This document shows, one piece after another, positions 1-8,112 of a stretch of 27,590 bases of DNA. Every line of letters begins with the position of its first letter. The first letter of the stretch is position 1. Position numbers and translations under genes: made by a program. The notes under the pieces were generated by a model. That model was not told where the DNA came from. It saw only the letters and a list, made by a program, of their open reading frames with translations, and ran no database searches. The DNA is taken from positions 1 through 27,590 of the forward strand of contig DFIS01000041.1 of the NCBI GenBank assembly GCA_002372175.1. Direction: 5' to 3'. Source of the DNA: Solobacterium sp. UBA3691 (GTDB taxonomy: Bacteria; Bacillota_I; Bacilli_A; Erysipelotrichales; Erysipelotrichaceae).

Positions 1-198
1 TCGAAGCAGCTCAGAAAGCTTGGATATCTGCTTGTAAAGAATCTCAGAAAGATCAAGCCGACCAAAGACACTGCAGTCTATGATTACTATCTGAAGAAGA
101 AATCGGAAGGCAAGAAAGACAAGCAGGCCATCGTTGCGGCAATGAACAAGTTCTTCCGCATATACTACGCAAGATCCATGGAAGCTTACAGGAGCTAA
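1..198 (+). CDS. IS110-family transposase, C-terminal fragment (5' end outside window)
   Basis: Frame 1 is open from the first base to a TAA at 196-198, giving the last 65 residues of a protein. The piece is rich in Lys and Arg and has the pattern seen at the end of IS110/IS116/IS902 transposases (Transposase_20 family): a helical LRKLGYLL segment, a YDYYLKKKSEGK motif, then a helix KFFRIYYARSMEAY. These enzymes are DEDD-type recombinases, with a RuvC-like N-terminal domain and a catalytic serine in the C-terminal domain, and are guided by a bridge RNA made from the element's own noncoding end. The catalytic parts lie outside the window, so whether the copy is intact cannot be judged. The family call rests on this short tail. 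Confidence 0.72.
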   Translation, partial: SKQLRKLGYLLVKNLRKIKPTKDTAVYDYYLKKKSEGKKDKQAIVAAMNKFFRIYYARSMEAYRS

Positions 199-226
199 GT
201 AATAATCATTACAACCAGCCCGAAAG

Positions 227-254
227 AAAACCGTCCTGTACAGAACGGATTTTC
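227..254. terminator. Bidirectional terminator between transposase and dehydrogenase
   Basis: A near-perfect palindrome at 231-248 (CCGT, one mismatch, CTGTACAG, mismatch, ACGG) is flanked by an A-run on the left and ATTTT on the right. Read on the minus strand the T-run is TTTTCTTT, so it fits best as terminator of the minus-strand dehydrogenase about 60 bases upstream, but it can also serve the transposase. If it belongs to the chromosome, the insertion element ends before 231. Confidence 0.6.
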
Positions 255-286
255 ATAATGCCCATGTATAGCTACGCTAATTTCTA

Positions 287-292
287 TTGACA
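287..292 (+). promoter_or_regulatory. Orphan TTGACA (-35-like) box near the presumed IS110 right tip
   Basis: A perfect -35 consensus on the plus strand points into the 3' end of a minus-strand gene and has no -10 hexamer at 16-18 bases. In IS110-type elements the joined ends of the excised circle can form a promoter with the -35 in the right end and the -10 in the left end. That role is inferred. Confidence 0.3.
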
Positions 293-310
293 ACCCTTAG
301 CGAGTTTTCT

Positions 311-1408
311 TTACTTCAGCAGTTTTTCGATCTCCTTAACGGTCAGATCACCGAATTCACTGGTGGATGTATTACCACCGATATCTGCGGTCAGGTGTCC
401 ATCGCGCAGGACGTTGTCTACAGCCTCACGGATCAAAGCTGCAGCCTTGTCCATGTCTTCGATACCTGCACGCATGCCCAGCCATTCCAGCATCATGGCG
501 CCGGAGAGGATCGTGGCGATCGGGTTGGCGATATTCTTACCGGCCAGAGTAGGTGCTGAACCGTGGGCAGGCTGGAACATCGCATGTTCATAGCCGATAT
601 CACCGGAAGGTGCCATACCCATACCGCCGACGAGAGCTGCCGCCATGTCGGAGATGATATCACCGAAGATATTCTCCGATACCAGGACGTCATAGTTCTC
701 CGGGTGCAGGATCAGGCTGACATTGATCGCATCAACATAGGAGTAGTCTCTGCCGATCTCCGGGTATTTCTCCGCTACTTCGTTATAGATCCTGCGGAAG
801 AAGGCCTGCGAGGTAAAATTATTGGACTTGTCTACACAGGTAACGACTTTCCTGCCGTCTGCTGGTCTGCCGTTGCGCTTCTCGGAGAGACGGAAAGCAT
901 AGTCGGTAACTTTCTCGGTTCCTTCACGGGTGATGATCATCGTATCCGCATATACCTTGTCATAGACGTTGGCACCGGACATGAATGACGCAAACAGTCC
1001 TTCGGTACTCTCTCTGACGATCACAAAGTCGATCTTGTCCTTGCCTTTCAGCGGGGACTGTACATTGGGCATCAGTCTGATCGGACGTACACCGGCAAAC
1101 AGATTCAGTCTCTTTCTGGTACCGTTAATGATAATCCCCTGTGTCTCTGTACCATCGGGAAGGGTGACTTCGGGAAGACCCATGGCACCCAGGAAGATCG
1201 CATCTGCGGCATCCATGGCTTCTTCTACTTCTTTGGCAATGATCACACCGGTATCACGGTAGAAAGCAGCACCGGCATCATAGTAATTGAAATCAAGTTT
1301 GAAACTGTCAAAGCCCTGCTCAACAGCACGAATGACCTTGATGCCTTCCTCGATGATCTCGGGACCGATACCATCACCGGGAAGTGTAGCGATTGTAAAA
1401 CGTCTCAT
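311..1408 (-). CDS. Isocitrate/isopropylmalate dehydrogenase family protein (NAD(P)-dependent, beta-decarboxylating)
   Basis: The 365-residue product has the full fold of the beta-decarboxylating dehydrogenases, which oxidise and decarboxylate isocitrate, 3-isopropylmalate, tartrate or related 2-hydroxyacids. Visible landmarks are the N-terminal LPGDGIGPEI, the substrate-binding stretch LNLFAGVRPIRL, RESTEGLF, a catalytic lysine in CVDKSNNF, the metal-binding ENIFGDIISDMAAALVGG, and the cofactor loop HGSAPTLAGKNIANP. The length is normal for bacterial isopropylmalate or homo-oligomeric NAD-isocitrate dehydrogenases. RESTEGLF differs from the RENTEGEY of isocitrate and tartrate enzymes and from the RELTGG of LeuB, so the substrate is left open. 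No leuC/leuD, aconitase or citrate synthase gene lies nearby. The ATG is preceded by AAAGGGA at a good distance. The gene has its own promoter and ends against the IS110 remnant. Confidence 0.85.
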   Translation of the reverse strand: MRRFTIATLPGDGIGPEIIEEGIKVIRAVEQGFDSFKLDFNYYDAGAAFYRDTGVIIAKEVEEAMDAADAIFLGAMGLPEVTLPDGTETQGIIINGTRKRLNLFAGVRPIRLMPNVQSPLKGKDKIDFVIVRESTEGLFASFMSGANVYDKVYADTMIITREGTEKVTDYAFRLSEKRNGRPADGRKVVTCVDKSNNFTSQAFFRRIYNEVAEKYPEIGRDYSYVDAINVSLILHPENYDVLVSENIFGDIISDMAAALVGGMGMAPSGDIGYEHAMFQPAHGSAPTLAGKNIANPIATILSGAMMLEWLGMRAGIEDMDKAAALIREAVDNVLRDGHLTADIGGNTSTSEFGDLTVKEIEKLLK

Positions 1409-1464
1409 CTCTCTGTTCCCTTTCTCTGTTAATGATGTTCAGTTGTATGATACTTGTTAAAAAC

Positions 1465-1494
1465 ATCGTATCTTTCCTGTGATTCGGATGTCAA
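1465..1494 (-). promoter_or_regulatory. Probable sigma-A promoter of the dehydrogenase gene
   Basis: On the minus strand TTGACA (1494-1489) is followed after 18 bases by TACGAT (1470-1465), about 57 bases before the start codon. The -35 is perfect and the -10 matches four of six. Confidence 0.45.
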
Positions 1495-1529
1495 CGATAC
1501 AGGTTTTAACATATATTCATGTGTCATGA

Positions 1530-1558
1530 ATGAAAAGAAAGACGGCATTTCTGCCGTC
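1530..1558 (-). terminator. Terminator of the S9 peptidase gene
   Basis: On the minus strand a perfect 7-bp stem GACGGCA / TGCCGTC with a GAAA tetraloop is followed by TTTCTTTTC. It begins about 10 bases after the peptidase stop codon and separates that gene from the dehydrogenase promoter. Confidence 0.85.
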
Positions 1559-1567
1559 TGTTTCAGA

Positions 1568-3808
1568 CTATCGGAAGTGTACTTCCGGTACTTCTTCTTT
1601 CAGAAGATACCTGACGAAGTAATCCAGCTTTCTGCGGATGAAGTAGGGATCTGCCGGTACGTTGTGGTTGCATCGCGGAAGGATGAAGAAGTCAAAGTCC
1701 TTGTCGGCTCTGATCAGTGCATCCACAAGACGCATACTCTCCGACATCGCAACATTGTCATCCATGGCGCCGTGGACGATCAGCAGCTTACCCTTGAGAT
1801 TCTCTGCCAGGGCCGTATTATCACCCTTTTTGTATATTTCTTCGTTATAGAGACCGTAGTAGTTCTCTACCCAGATATTGGAGTACATGCGCTGGTCATG
1901 GTTGCCTGCGGAGGCGACACCGACCTTGTATGTGTCCGGGTATTCGAGCATCGCTCTGCTGGTTGCACAGCCGCCCCCGGAGTTGCCCCAGATACCGACT
2001 CTGTCAAGATCCAGGAACGGATATTTCTCCTTCAGCTGGGGCAGGACATAGACATGGTCGGCAAGCCCGCAGCACCCGTGCACATTCTCGTAGGCAAAGT
2101 GATGGAACGTCCGTCCTCTGCCCGGAGTGCCCTTACCGTCGAGGATGATGCCCGCAAAGCCAAGCTGGGCCAGTTCTTCAAGACCGCCCATGATCTCCCG
2201 GCCGGGGATGCCGCCTCTGTCCTGGAAGGTCTTCGGTACGTTATACGTCTGCATGCCCCCGTAAATATAGTCGATCAGCGGATAGCTCTTATTCGGATCA
2301 AAGTCTGCCGGATAGATCAGGATACCGTACAGATCATAGCCGTCTTCACTCTTGACCGTGAATCTTTCGGGGATGATATATCCCTGTTCGAGCAGACGGG
2401 TGATATCGGCACTGATGATCTCCCGGATAAAGCTGCCGTCAGCTCTGCGCATGACGGTCTGCGGGGGACAGTCTGCCCTTGACCACGTGTCCAGGATCGT
2501 ATCGTTTTCCACCGTGCACTTATGCATGCCGTCTTCCGGTGTCAGTAACGCAAACTCACTGCCGTCGATGCGCACCCGGCAGAGACGCTCAAAGCAGGGA
2601 TCGGAGGTATCCGGCATATTGCTGGCCATGAAGTAGATCATATCTCCGTCTACTGCGATGATCCTGCCGGCCATGATGCCTTCCGGTGTGATCGCCCCAA
2701 GGCATTCTCCGCTCTCGGCATCATACCTGTAGAATCTTGCAAGATCTTCTCTTTCCGACTGGAAGACCAGTGTTTTCCGGTCCGGGGTAATGAAGTTGGA
2801 ACAGTTATAGGAACCATATCCGTCATGTCTGAATGTACGCATGTTCAGGAATTCATCATCTTCCTCGGTATGCAGGATCCGGTAACTGCCGTCAGTTTCG
2901 ATCAGGGTAAATGACGCTGACTTGTATGCTCTGGCGATCAGGGTCGTCCAGACTGCCGAGGAATCCTCCAGCCAGCGCGCAAAACACCATCTCTCGCTGA
3001 AGAGACCGCCCTCCACGCTCTGCGGCGGACAGCCGACGGGGATGACCGTTTTTGCCTGGACATCACCCATGTAGAAGTATGCCTGCGGTATTTCATCATC
3101 GCTGTCTTCGGGGAAGGCGCACTTGTATGTATGTAAGCGGGGACGGATCGAAGACAGACCGTCTCTGTCATAGGATTCGATCAGATACAGTTCTTTTGTC
3201 TTCCGCTGGTCGATGCGGTAAGTCAGAAAGTGCTGACTGTCGGGACTCCAGAGGATACCCGGTTTCTGTACGATACCGAATCTCTGTGCCGAGATATAGT
3301 CACTGGCTTCGGCTCTGCCGGCATATTCATTATCCTGTTCACCGTCATACGTCAGCCGGTATTCCTGTCCATCCTCCGTATCGGTCATGTACAGGTCGTG
3401 TTCCTTTACTCTGATCTGATACTTCCTGTTCGGAGAGACACTGATGTCATCGCCGGGACCGTCCGGTTCCTGCAGCAGTTTCTTCTCATATGTCAGATAG
3501 CAGTAGTTGATGCCGTCACACCGGAAGCGGAACTTGCCGTGGTGCCAGATCCCGTCGGGGAAGGTCAGCTCATGACCCAGCTGCTGCACGAGATCTTCGT
3601 GGTCAAACAGCTGCCGTTCCTTGCCGCTCAGGGCATCGATCATCCGGTAATGACGTACCAGCTCACCGTTTCTGTATTCTTCTTTACCGTAGTAAAACAG
3701 CCGCTCCGAGATCCAGTGAAAGACAGGGGCGGTATTCAATGTCAGTCCCTGTATATTCCAGGGAAGCAGTTTTTCCGCATTATGATAGCGCTTCTTCATG
3801 TCGGTCAT
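1568..3808 (-). CDS. S9 family serine peptidase (prolyl oligopeptidase / dipeptidyl peptidase IV type)
   Basis: The 746-residue protein has an N-terminal beta-propeller of the DPP-IV type (roughly residues 60-480) and a C-terminal alpha/beta hydrolase domain (about 500-740). The predicted triad is Ser610 in the nucleophile elbow GIWGNSGGG, Asp683 in HGAMDDNV and His715 in RCNHN, with the family's order and spacing. The YGG stretch in IDYIYGGM matches the oxyanion-loop region of S9 enzymes. No signal peptide or membrane segment is visible, so it probably trims peptides, perhaps proline-containing ones, in the cytoplasm. The elbow reads GNSGG where DPP-IV has GWSYGG. The start is firm: AGGAGG lies 9 bases before the first ATG. 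A second ATG three codons on is less well placed. It is a single-gene unit with its own terminator. Confidence 0.88.
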   Translation of the reverse strand: MTDMKKRYHNAEKLLPWNIQGLTLNTAPVFHWISERLFYYGKEEYRNGELVRHYRMIDALSGKERQLFDHEDLVQQLGHELTFPDGIWHHGKFRFRCDGINYCYLTYEKKLLQEPDGPGDDISVSPNRKYQIRVKEHDLYMTDTEDGQEYRLTYDGEQDNEYAGRAEASDYISAQRFGIVQKPGILWSPDSQHFLTYRIDQRKTKELYLIESYDRDGLSSIRPRLHTYKCAFPEDSDDEIPQAYFYMGDVQAKTVIPVGCPPQSVEGGLFSERWCFARWLEDSSAVWTTLIARAYKSASFTLIETDGSYRILHTEEDDEFLNMRTFRHDGYGSYNCSNFITPDRKTLVFQSEREDLARFYRYDAESGECLGAITPEGIMAGRIIAVDGDMIYFMASNMPDTSDPCFERLCRVRIDGSEFALLTPEDGMHKCTVENDTILDTWSRADCPPQTVMRRADGSFIREIISADITRLLEQGYIIPERFTVKSEDGYDLYGILIYPADFDPNKSYPLIDYIYGGMQTYNVPKTFQDRGGIPGREIMGGLEELAQLGFAGIILDGKGTPGRGRTFHHFAYENVHGCCGLADHVYVLPQLKEKYPFLDLDRVGIWGNSGGGCATSRAMLEYPDTYKVGVASAGNHDQRMYSNIWVENYYGLYNEEIYKKGDNTALAENLKGKLLIVHGAMDDNVAMSESMRLVDALIRADKDFDFFILPRCNHNVPADPYFIRRKLDYFVRYLLKEEVPEVHFR

Positions 3809-3831
3809 GGCAGTGACCTCCTGTTAGTATT

Positions 3832-3861
3832 ATTCTACAGAATCTCAGCGATCTGCGACAA
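3832..3861 (-). promoter_or_regulatory. Probable promoter of the S9 peptidase gene
   Basis: On the minus strand TTGTCG (3861-3856) and TAGAAT (3837-3832) are 18 bases apart, with the -10 about 24 bases before the ATG. The -10 matches five of six bases, the -35 four of six. Confidence 0.4.
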
Positions 3862-3967
3862 TATAAAGAATAATGAAAACAAAAGAAAACAGATAAGCAT
3901 GCATATATCCCGTCAGGGTACTTGTATTATCTGACAAAGACGGTTCAATTCCCTTCTCTGCAATCTG

Positions 3968-3976
3968 TGGTAGAAT
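3968..3976 (+). promoter_or_regulatory. Extended -10 promoter of tex
   Basis: TGG followed by TAGAAT (3971-3976) forms an extended -10 element. No clear -35 is present at 16-18 bases. Transcription would start about 16 bases before the ATG, leaving room for the AAAGGA site at 3986-3991. Confidence 0.45.
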
Positions 3977-3999
3977 AGTAGTTCGAAAGGAATTGTAAT

Positions 4000-6285
4000 A
4001 TGAACGAAAACATAGTCCGGACTGTAGCAGCACAGTTAAAGATCAGTGCTGAACAGGTGAAAAAGACACTGGATCTGATGGAAGAGGGAGGCACTGTTCC
4101 CTTTATTGCCCGGTATCGTAAGAATGAGACCGGCAACCTGGATGAGGAACAGATCCTCTTCATTGAGAAACAGTACAAATATGAACAGAAGCTGGCAGAC
4201 CGCAAGGAAGCAGTGCTGAAGCTGATCGCTGAACAGGGCAAGCTGACTGACGAGATCACCGCAGCCGTCAATGCCTGCACCAAACTGAACGAGGTGGAAG
4301 ACCTCTACCGCCCGTACATGCAGAAGAAAAAGACACGGGCAGCAGCTGCGATCAAGAATGGTCTGCAGCCGCTGGCGGACTGGCTTCTCGCCCTGCCGGA
4401 AACAGGGGATATTGAGGCTGAGGCTGCCAAATACCTGAATGAAGAAGTCAAGACGGTCAAGGATGCGATACAGGGGGCCAAGGATATCATTGCTGAGAAT
4501 GTCAGTGATAATGCCAAACTGAGATGGAGCTTCAAGGATACGATCATGAAGTCGGGATCTCTTGTCACAAAGGTGAAGAAAGACAACCCGGATGAGAAGA
4601 AGATCTACGAGATGTACTACGACCGTACAGAGGCTGTTTCCAGGCTGGCTGCCCACCGCATCATGGCGATCGACAGAGCTGAGAAGGAGAAGGTCATTAC
4701 CGTATCCTTCAGCTATGACGATGCATACCTGGCTCAGCAGGCCGCAAATTCCCTGTTAAAGGGACAGCACACAATTGCCGAGGAGATCATCACCGAGGCA
4801 GCGGAAGACGGCTGCGACAGACTGCTGTTCCCGAGTATCGAGCGTGAGATCCGCAGTGAGCTCAGTGATCAGGCGCACCAGTCTTCGATTGAGATCTTCT
4901 CCTCCAATCTGGAGAAGCTGTTACTGCAGCCGCCGCTGAAGGGCAGAGTCGTCCTCGGCTTTGACCCCGGATACAGAAACGGCTGTAAGCTTGCGGTGCT
5001 GGATGAAACAGGCAAGATGCTTACGGTAGACAAGATCTTCCCGTTTAACGGTGATAAGGCACAGGAGGCCGCAAAACAGAAGCTGGTCAGCCTGCTCAGA
5101 AAGTACAGTGTACAGATCATAGCTATCGGCAACGGTACTGCCTCCCGTGAGAGTGAGAGACTGGTTGCGGATGTGATCAGAGACAATCATCTGGATGTCA
5201 GCTACGCGATCGTTTCCGAAGCCGGTGCCTCGGTGTGGTCAGCCCAGGAAGCGGCCAGAGCCGAATTCCCGGATATGGCAATTGAAGAGAGAAGTGCTGT
5301 ATCCATCGGCAGAAGACTGCTGGATCCGCTGGCAGAGCTGATCAAGATCGATCCCAAGTCGATCGGTGTCGGTCAGTATCAGCACGACCTGCCCGAGAAG
5401 GCCCTGAACGAGAGACTGGATGAAGCCGTCATGAAGGTCGTCAACCGCACCGGTGCCGACCTGAATACTGCCTCTGCCGAGCTGTTAACACATATCTCCG
5501 GTCTCAACAGTGCAACCGCGAAGGAGATCGTCAATTACCGCAACGAGCATGGACGTTTCACAAACCGTGAACAGCTGAAGAAGGTCAAGAAGCTCGGTGA
5601 TAAGACATATACCCAGTGTGCAGGCTTCCTGCGTATCGTCGGCGGTGATGAACCGCTGGATCAGACGTCGATCCACCCCGAGAGCTATGAACATGCCAGA
5701 GCCCTGATGAAAGCCTGCGGTGTATCCGCACTCGGTCAGGCAGACGCGCAGTTCCCGGAGGAGCTGGTCAAGGATCTCGGTATCGACAAGTATACGCTGC
5801 AGGATATCGAGGATGCGATCAGACAGCCTCTGCGTGACTACCGTGATCAGTTTGAGGGTGCCGTACTGCGCAGTGATATCCTTGAGCTCAAGGATCTGCA
5901 CGTCGGTGACAAGCTCTCCGGTACGGTCAGAAATGTCGTAGACTTCGGTGCTTTCGTCGATATCGGTCTTCACGATGACGGTCTTGTACATGTGTCCAAG
6001 ATGTCCGAGAAGAGGATCACACATCCGAGTGAAGTACTCTCCGTAGGGGATATCGTGGATGTCTATGTCATTGAGATCGATGAGGTCAAGGAACAGGTAA
6101 AGCTTTCGCTGCTGCCGGCAGACGTGATCGAGAAGAGAGATGCCCGCTGGAAGGAAAGCCGTAAGAACGCGAAGAAGAACCGCAAGGGTGCACCGAACCG
6201 GAACGAACGTCCGAAGAAGGAAGAACCGGTCACGATGGCGGATGCGACACAGCGTCTGCTCGAGAGATTCGGCAGAAAACACTAG
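4000..6285 (+). CDS. tex: Tex family RNA-binding transcription accessory protein
   Basis: The 761-residue protein is full length for Tex and shows the usual order of parts: a helical N-terminal region with PFIARYRKNETGNLDE near residues 30-50, a YqgF/RNase H-like domain from about 317 (VVLGFDPGYRNGCKLAVLD), helix-hairpin-helix elements around 485-545 (LNTASAELLTHISG, KKVKKLGDKTY), and an S1 RNA-binding domain at about 633-705 (GTVRNVVDFGAFVDIG, DGLVHVSKMS). Tex binds nucleic acid and RNA polymerase-associated transcripts and affects expression of diverse genes; its exact role is unsettled. The tail after the S1 domain is rich in Lys, Arg and Asn, which would add nonspecific RNA affinity. The start has AAAGGA eight bases upstream. 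The gene is monocistronic, bounded by its own promoter and terminator. Confidence 0.95.
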   Translation: MNENIVRTVAAQLKISAEQVKKTLDLMEEGGTVPFIARYRKNETGNLDEEQILFIEKQYKYEQKLADRKEAVLKLIAEQGKLTDEITAAVNACTKLNEVEDLYRPYMQKKKTRAAAAIKNGLQPLADWLLALPETGDIEAEAAKYLNEEVKTVKDAIQGAKDIIAENVSDNAKLRWSFKDTIMKSGSLVTKVKKDNPDEKKIYEMYYDRTEAVSRLAAHRIMAIDRAEKEKVITVSFSYDDAYLAQQAANSLLKGQHTIAEEIITEAAEDGCDRLLFPSIEREIRSELSDQAHQSSIEIFSSNLEKLLLQPPLKGRVVLGFDPGYRNGCKLAVLDETGKMLTVDKIFPFNGDKAQEAAKQKLVSLLRKYSVQIIAIGNGTASRESERLVADVIRDNHLDVSYAIVSEAGASVWSAQEAARAEFPDMAIEERSAVSIGRRLLDPLAELIKIDPKSIGVGQYQHDLPEKALNERLDEAVMKVVNRTGADLNTASAELLTHISGLNSATAKEIVNYRNEHGRFTNREQLKKVKKLGDKTYTQCAGFLRIVGGDEPLDQTSIHPESYEHARALMKACGVSALGQADAQFPEELVKDLGIDKYTLQDIEDAIRQPLRDYRDQFEGAVLRSDILELKDLHVGDKLSGTVRNVVDFGAFVDIGLHDDGLVHVSKMSEKRITHPSEVLSVGDIVDVYVIEIDEVKEQVKLSLLPADVIEKRDARWKESRKNAKKNRKGAPNRNERPKKEEPVTMADATQRLLERFGRKH

Positions 6286-6290
6286 TACAG

Positions 6291-6318
6291 AAGATACCGT
6301 ATATGCGGTATCTTTTTT
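6291..6318 (+). terminator. Terminator of tex
   Basis: A perfect 9-bp stem, AAGATACCG / CGGTATCTT, with a 6-base loop, runs into a T-run at 6313-6318. It starts 5 bases after the tex stop codon. Confidence 0.9.
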
Positions 6319-6355
6319 CTGTGTGCACAGACATGTATATATGTTAGACAAAATG

Positions 6356-6384
6356 TTGTACCTAGCAACTTTATACGGTATAAT
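6356..6384 (+). promoter_or_regulatory. Promoter placed directly on the start codon of the first ABC gene
   Basis: TTGTAC (6356-6361), a 17-base spacer and a perfect TATAAT (6379-6384) are followed by six bases and then the ATG at 6391. Transcription should begin at or within a base or two of the A of the ATG, leaving no leader. The -35 matches only three of six bases. Confidence 0.6.
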
Positions 6385-6390
6385 CGGGCT

Positions 6391-8112
6391 ATGCGGACAC
6401 TGTGGAAATATATTAAACCATTTCTGAATGTTATCTATATCGGGCTGCTGGCCAAGGGTGCTTCGGCGCTGCTTGAGCTTTTGATTCCGTATATCATGTC
6501 GATGATCATCGATGATATCGTACCGACCGGCAATGTACAGGGGATCATCCTCTGGACTGCGGTCATGATCGTCTGTGCGCTTCTGGCCTGGGGAACGAAC
6601 ATCTTTGCGAACAGGAATGCCTCCAAGGTATCCCGTGATATCATCGAGATCCTGCGCAATGATCTTTTTGACAAGACATTATATCTTTCGGCAGAGAAGA
6701 CAGATGCCTATACGATTCCTTCCCTGGAGACAAGACTTACTACGGATACCTACAACATCCACCGTATGCTCGGTATGATGATGCGTATCGGTATCCGCGG
6801 TCCGATCATCATGGTTGGAGGTCTCTGCATTACTTTTTTCATGGAGCCGGTGCTTTCACTGGTGCTGCTTGCGACGATGCCGTTTATCGGTGTGCTTGTC
6901 TACTACCGTGCTACCAAGGGTATTCCGCTCTTCCGGCGCGTGCAGGATGCTGAGGACAGGATGGTCGGCGTTGTGCGTGAGAATGCTCAGGGTATCCGTG
7001 TGATCAAGGCACTGAGCCGTGTGGAATATGAAAAGAACCGGTATGAGGGTGTTAACTCCGAACTGCGGGATATGCGGATCAAGGCTACGCGCAGGATGGC
7101 TGTGATCAACCCGGCAATGAACCTGTTTCTGAATATCGGTCTTACGGCTGTGCTGATCGTCGGTGCGTACCGTGTCAGCAGCGGTATCTCCGAGACCGGC
7201 AAGATCATTGCCTTCATGTCATACTTTACGATCATCTCTCGTTCAATGATGGCGATCAGCCGTATCTTCATGATGTATTCGATGGGTGCTGCCAGTGCCG
7301 GACGTGTGGAGAGCGTACTGCTTTCCGAGAGTGAGAAGGACTGGAAAGCTGCCGGTGTACCGGATGGGGATCCGGCATATTCGATCGTTTTTGATGATGT
7401 TTCCTTCTCCTATCTGAAGGTCAAGGATAATCTTGAACATATCTCCTTCAGGCTGAAGAAGGGAGAGACTCTGGGTATTATCGGGGCTACCGGCTCCGGC
7501 AAGACAACGATCATGTCGCTGCTGCTGCGTTTCTATGACGCGGATAAAGGTGCTGTCTATGTCAACGGTCAGGATGTGCGCAATATCGAGCCTTCCGAGC
7601 TGCGTAAGAAGTTTGGTATCGTCATGCAGAATGACTTCCTGTTCAGGGATACGCTGGCTGAGAATATCCGCTTTGGCAGAGATGTAGATATCGATGATAT
7701 GGACAGAGCGGTCAGTACGGCACAGGCAGAAGAGTTTATCTCCGGTCTTGATGAAGGCTACGAATATATGCTTACGGGTAAGGGTGCCAACCTTTCCGGC
7801 GGGCAGAAACAGCGTGTGCTGCTGTCGAGAGCGTTTGCGGCAGATCCCGAGTTCCTGTGCCTGGATGATTCTTCCAGTGCTCTGGACTATGCGACCGACG
7901 CAAGACTCCGCAAGGCCCTGAGTGAGGCACATCCGGATTCCACCCTGATCATCATTGCCCAGCGTATCTCCTCGGTCATGAACTGTGACCAGATCATCAT
8001 GCTGGAGGAGGGCAGGATCAGTGCTGCCGGTACCCATGATGAACTGATGCAGAAGAGTGCGCTGTATGCGTCGATCTATGAATCACAGATGGGAGGTGCT
8101 CTCTTTGACTGA
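6391..8112 (+). CDS. ABC exporter half-transporter, subunit with degenerate ATP site residues
   Basis: The 573-residue protein has a six-helix exporter membrane domain (about 10-300) and an ATPase domain (about 335-570). Walker A is GATGSGKTT (365-373) and the signature LSGGQ (468-472) is intact. The position after the Walker B aspartate is Asp493 instead of the catalytic glutamate, and the switch histidine is Gln524 (IIAQRISS). These changes are typical of one half of heterodimeric exporters such as TM287/288, LmrCD and BmrCD, in which one of the two ATP sites does not hydrolyse. The partner follows with an 8-base overlap. Cargo is unknown: drug, lipid and peptide transporters share this architecture. 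The first ATG is the family-like start (MRTLWKYIKPF), has no Shine-Dalgarno and sits six bases after a perfect -10 box, so the mRNA is probably leaderless. Confidence 0.92.
   Translation: MRTLWKYIKPFLNVIYIGLLAKGASALLELLIPYIMSMIIDDIVPTGNVQGIILWTAVMIVCALLAWGTNIFANRNASKVSRDIIEILRNDLFDKTLYLSAEKTDAYTIPSLETRLTTDTYNIHRMLGMMMRIGIRGPIIMVGGLCITFFMEPVLSLVLLATMPFIGVLVYYRATKGIPLFRRVQDAEDRMVGVVRENAQGIRVIKALSRVEYEKNRYEGVNSELRDMRIKATRRMAVINPAMNLFLNIGLTAVLIVGAYRVSSGISETGKIIAFMSYFTIISRSMMAISRIFMMYSMGAASAGRVESVLLSESEKDWKAAGVPDGDPAYSIVFDDVSFSYLKVKDNLEHISFRLKKGETLGIIGATGSGKTTIMSLLLRFYDADKGAVYVNGQDVRNIEPSELRKKFGIVMQNDFLFRDTLAENIRFGRDVDIDDMDRAVSTAQAEEFISGLDEGYEYMLTGKGANLSGGQKQRVLLSRAFAADPEFLCLDDSSSALDYATDARLRKALSEAHPDSTLIIIAQRISSVMNCDQIIMLEEGRISAAGTHDELMQKSALYASIYESQMGGALFD

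Larger units (their letters stand above)
1..298 (+). mobile_element. IS110-type insertion element, right end (left end outside window; right boundary uncertain)
   Basis: The transposase tail is followed by 112 bases without a gene before the convergent dehydrogenase. IS110-family elements usually lack inverted repeats and do not duplicate the target, so the boundary cannot be read from the sequence. It lies somewhere in 199-310. A short 3' noncoding end fits the IS110 subgroup, whose bridge RNA is encoded upstream of the transposase; the IS1111 subgroup would carry it here. The end point given is a guess placed just after a TTGACA box at 287-292. Confidence 0.4.
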
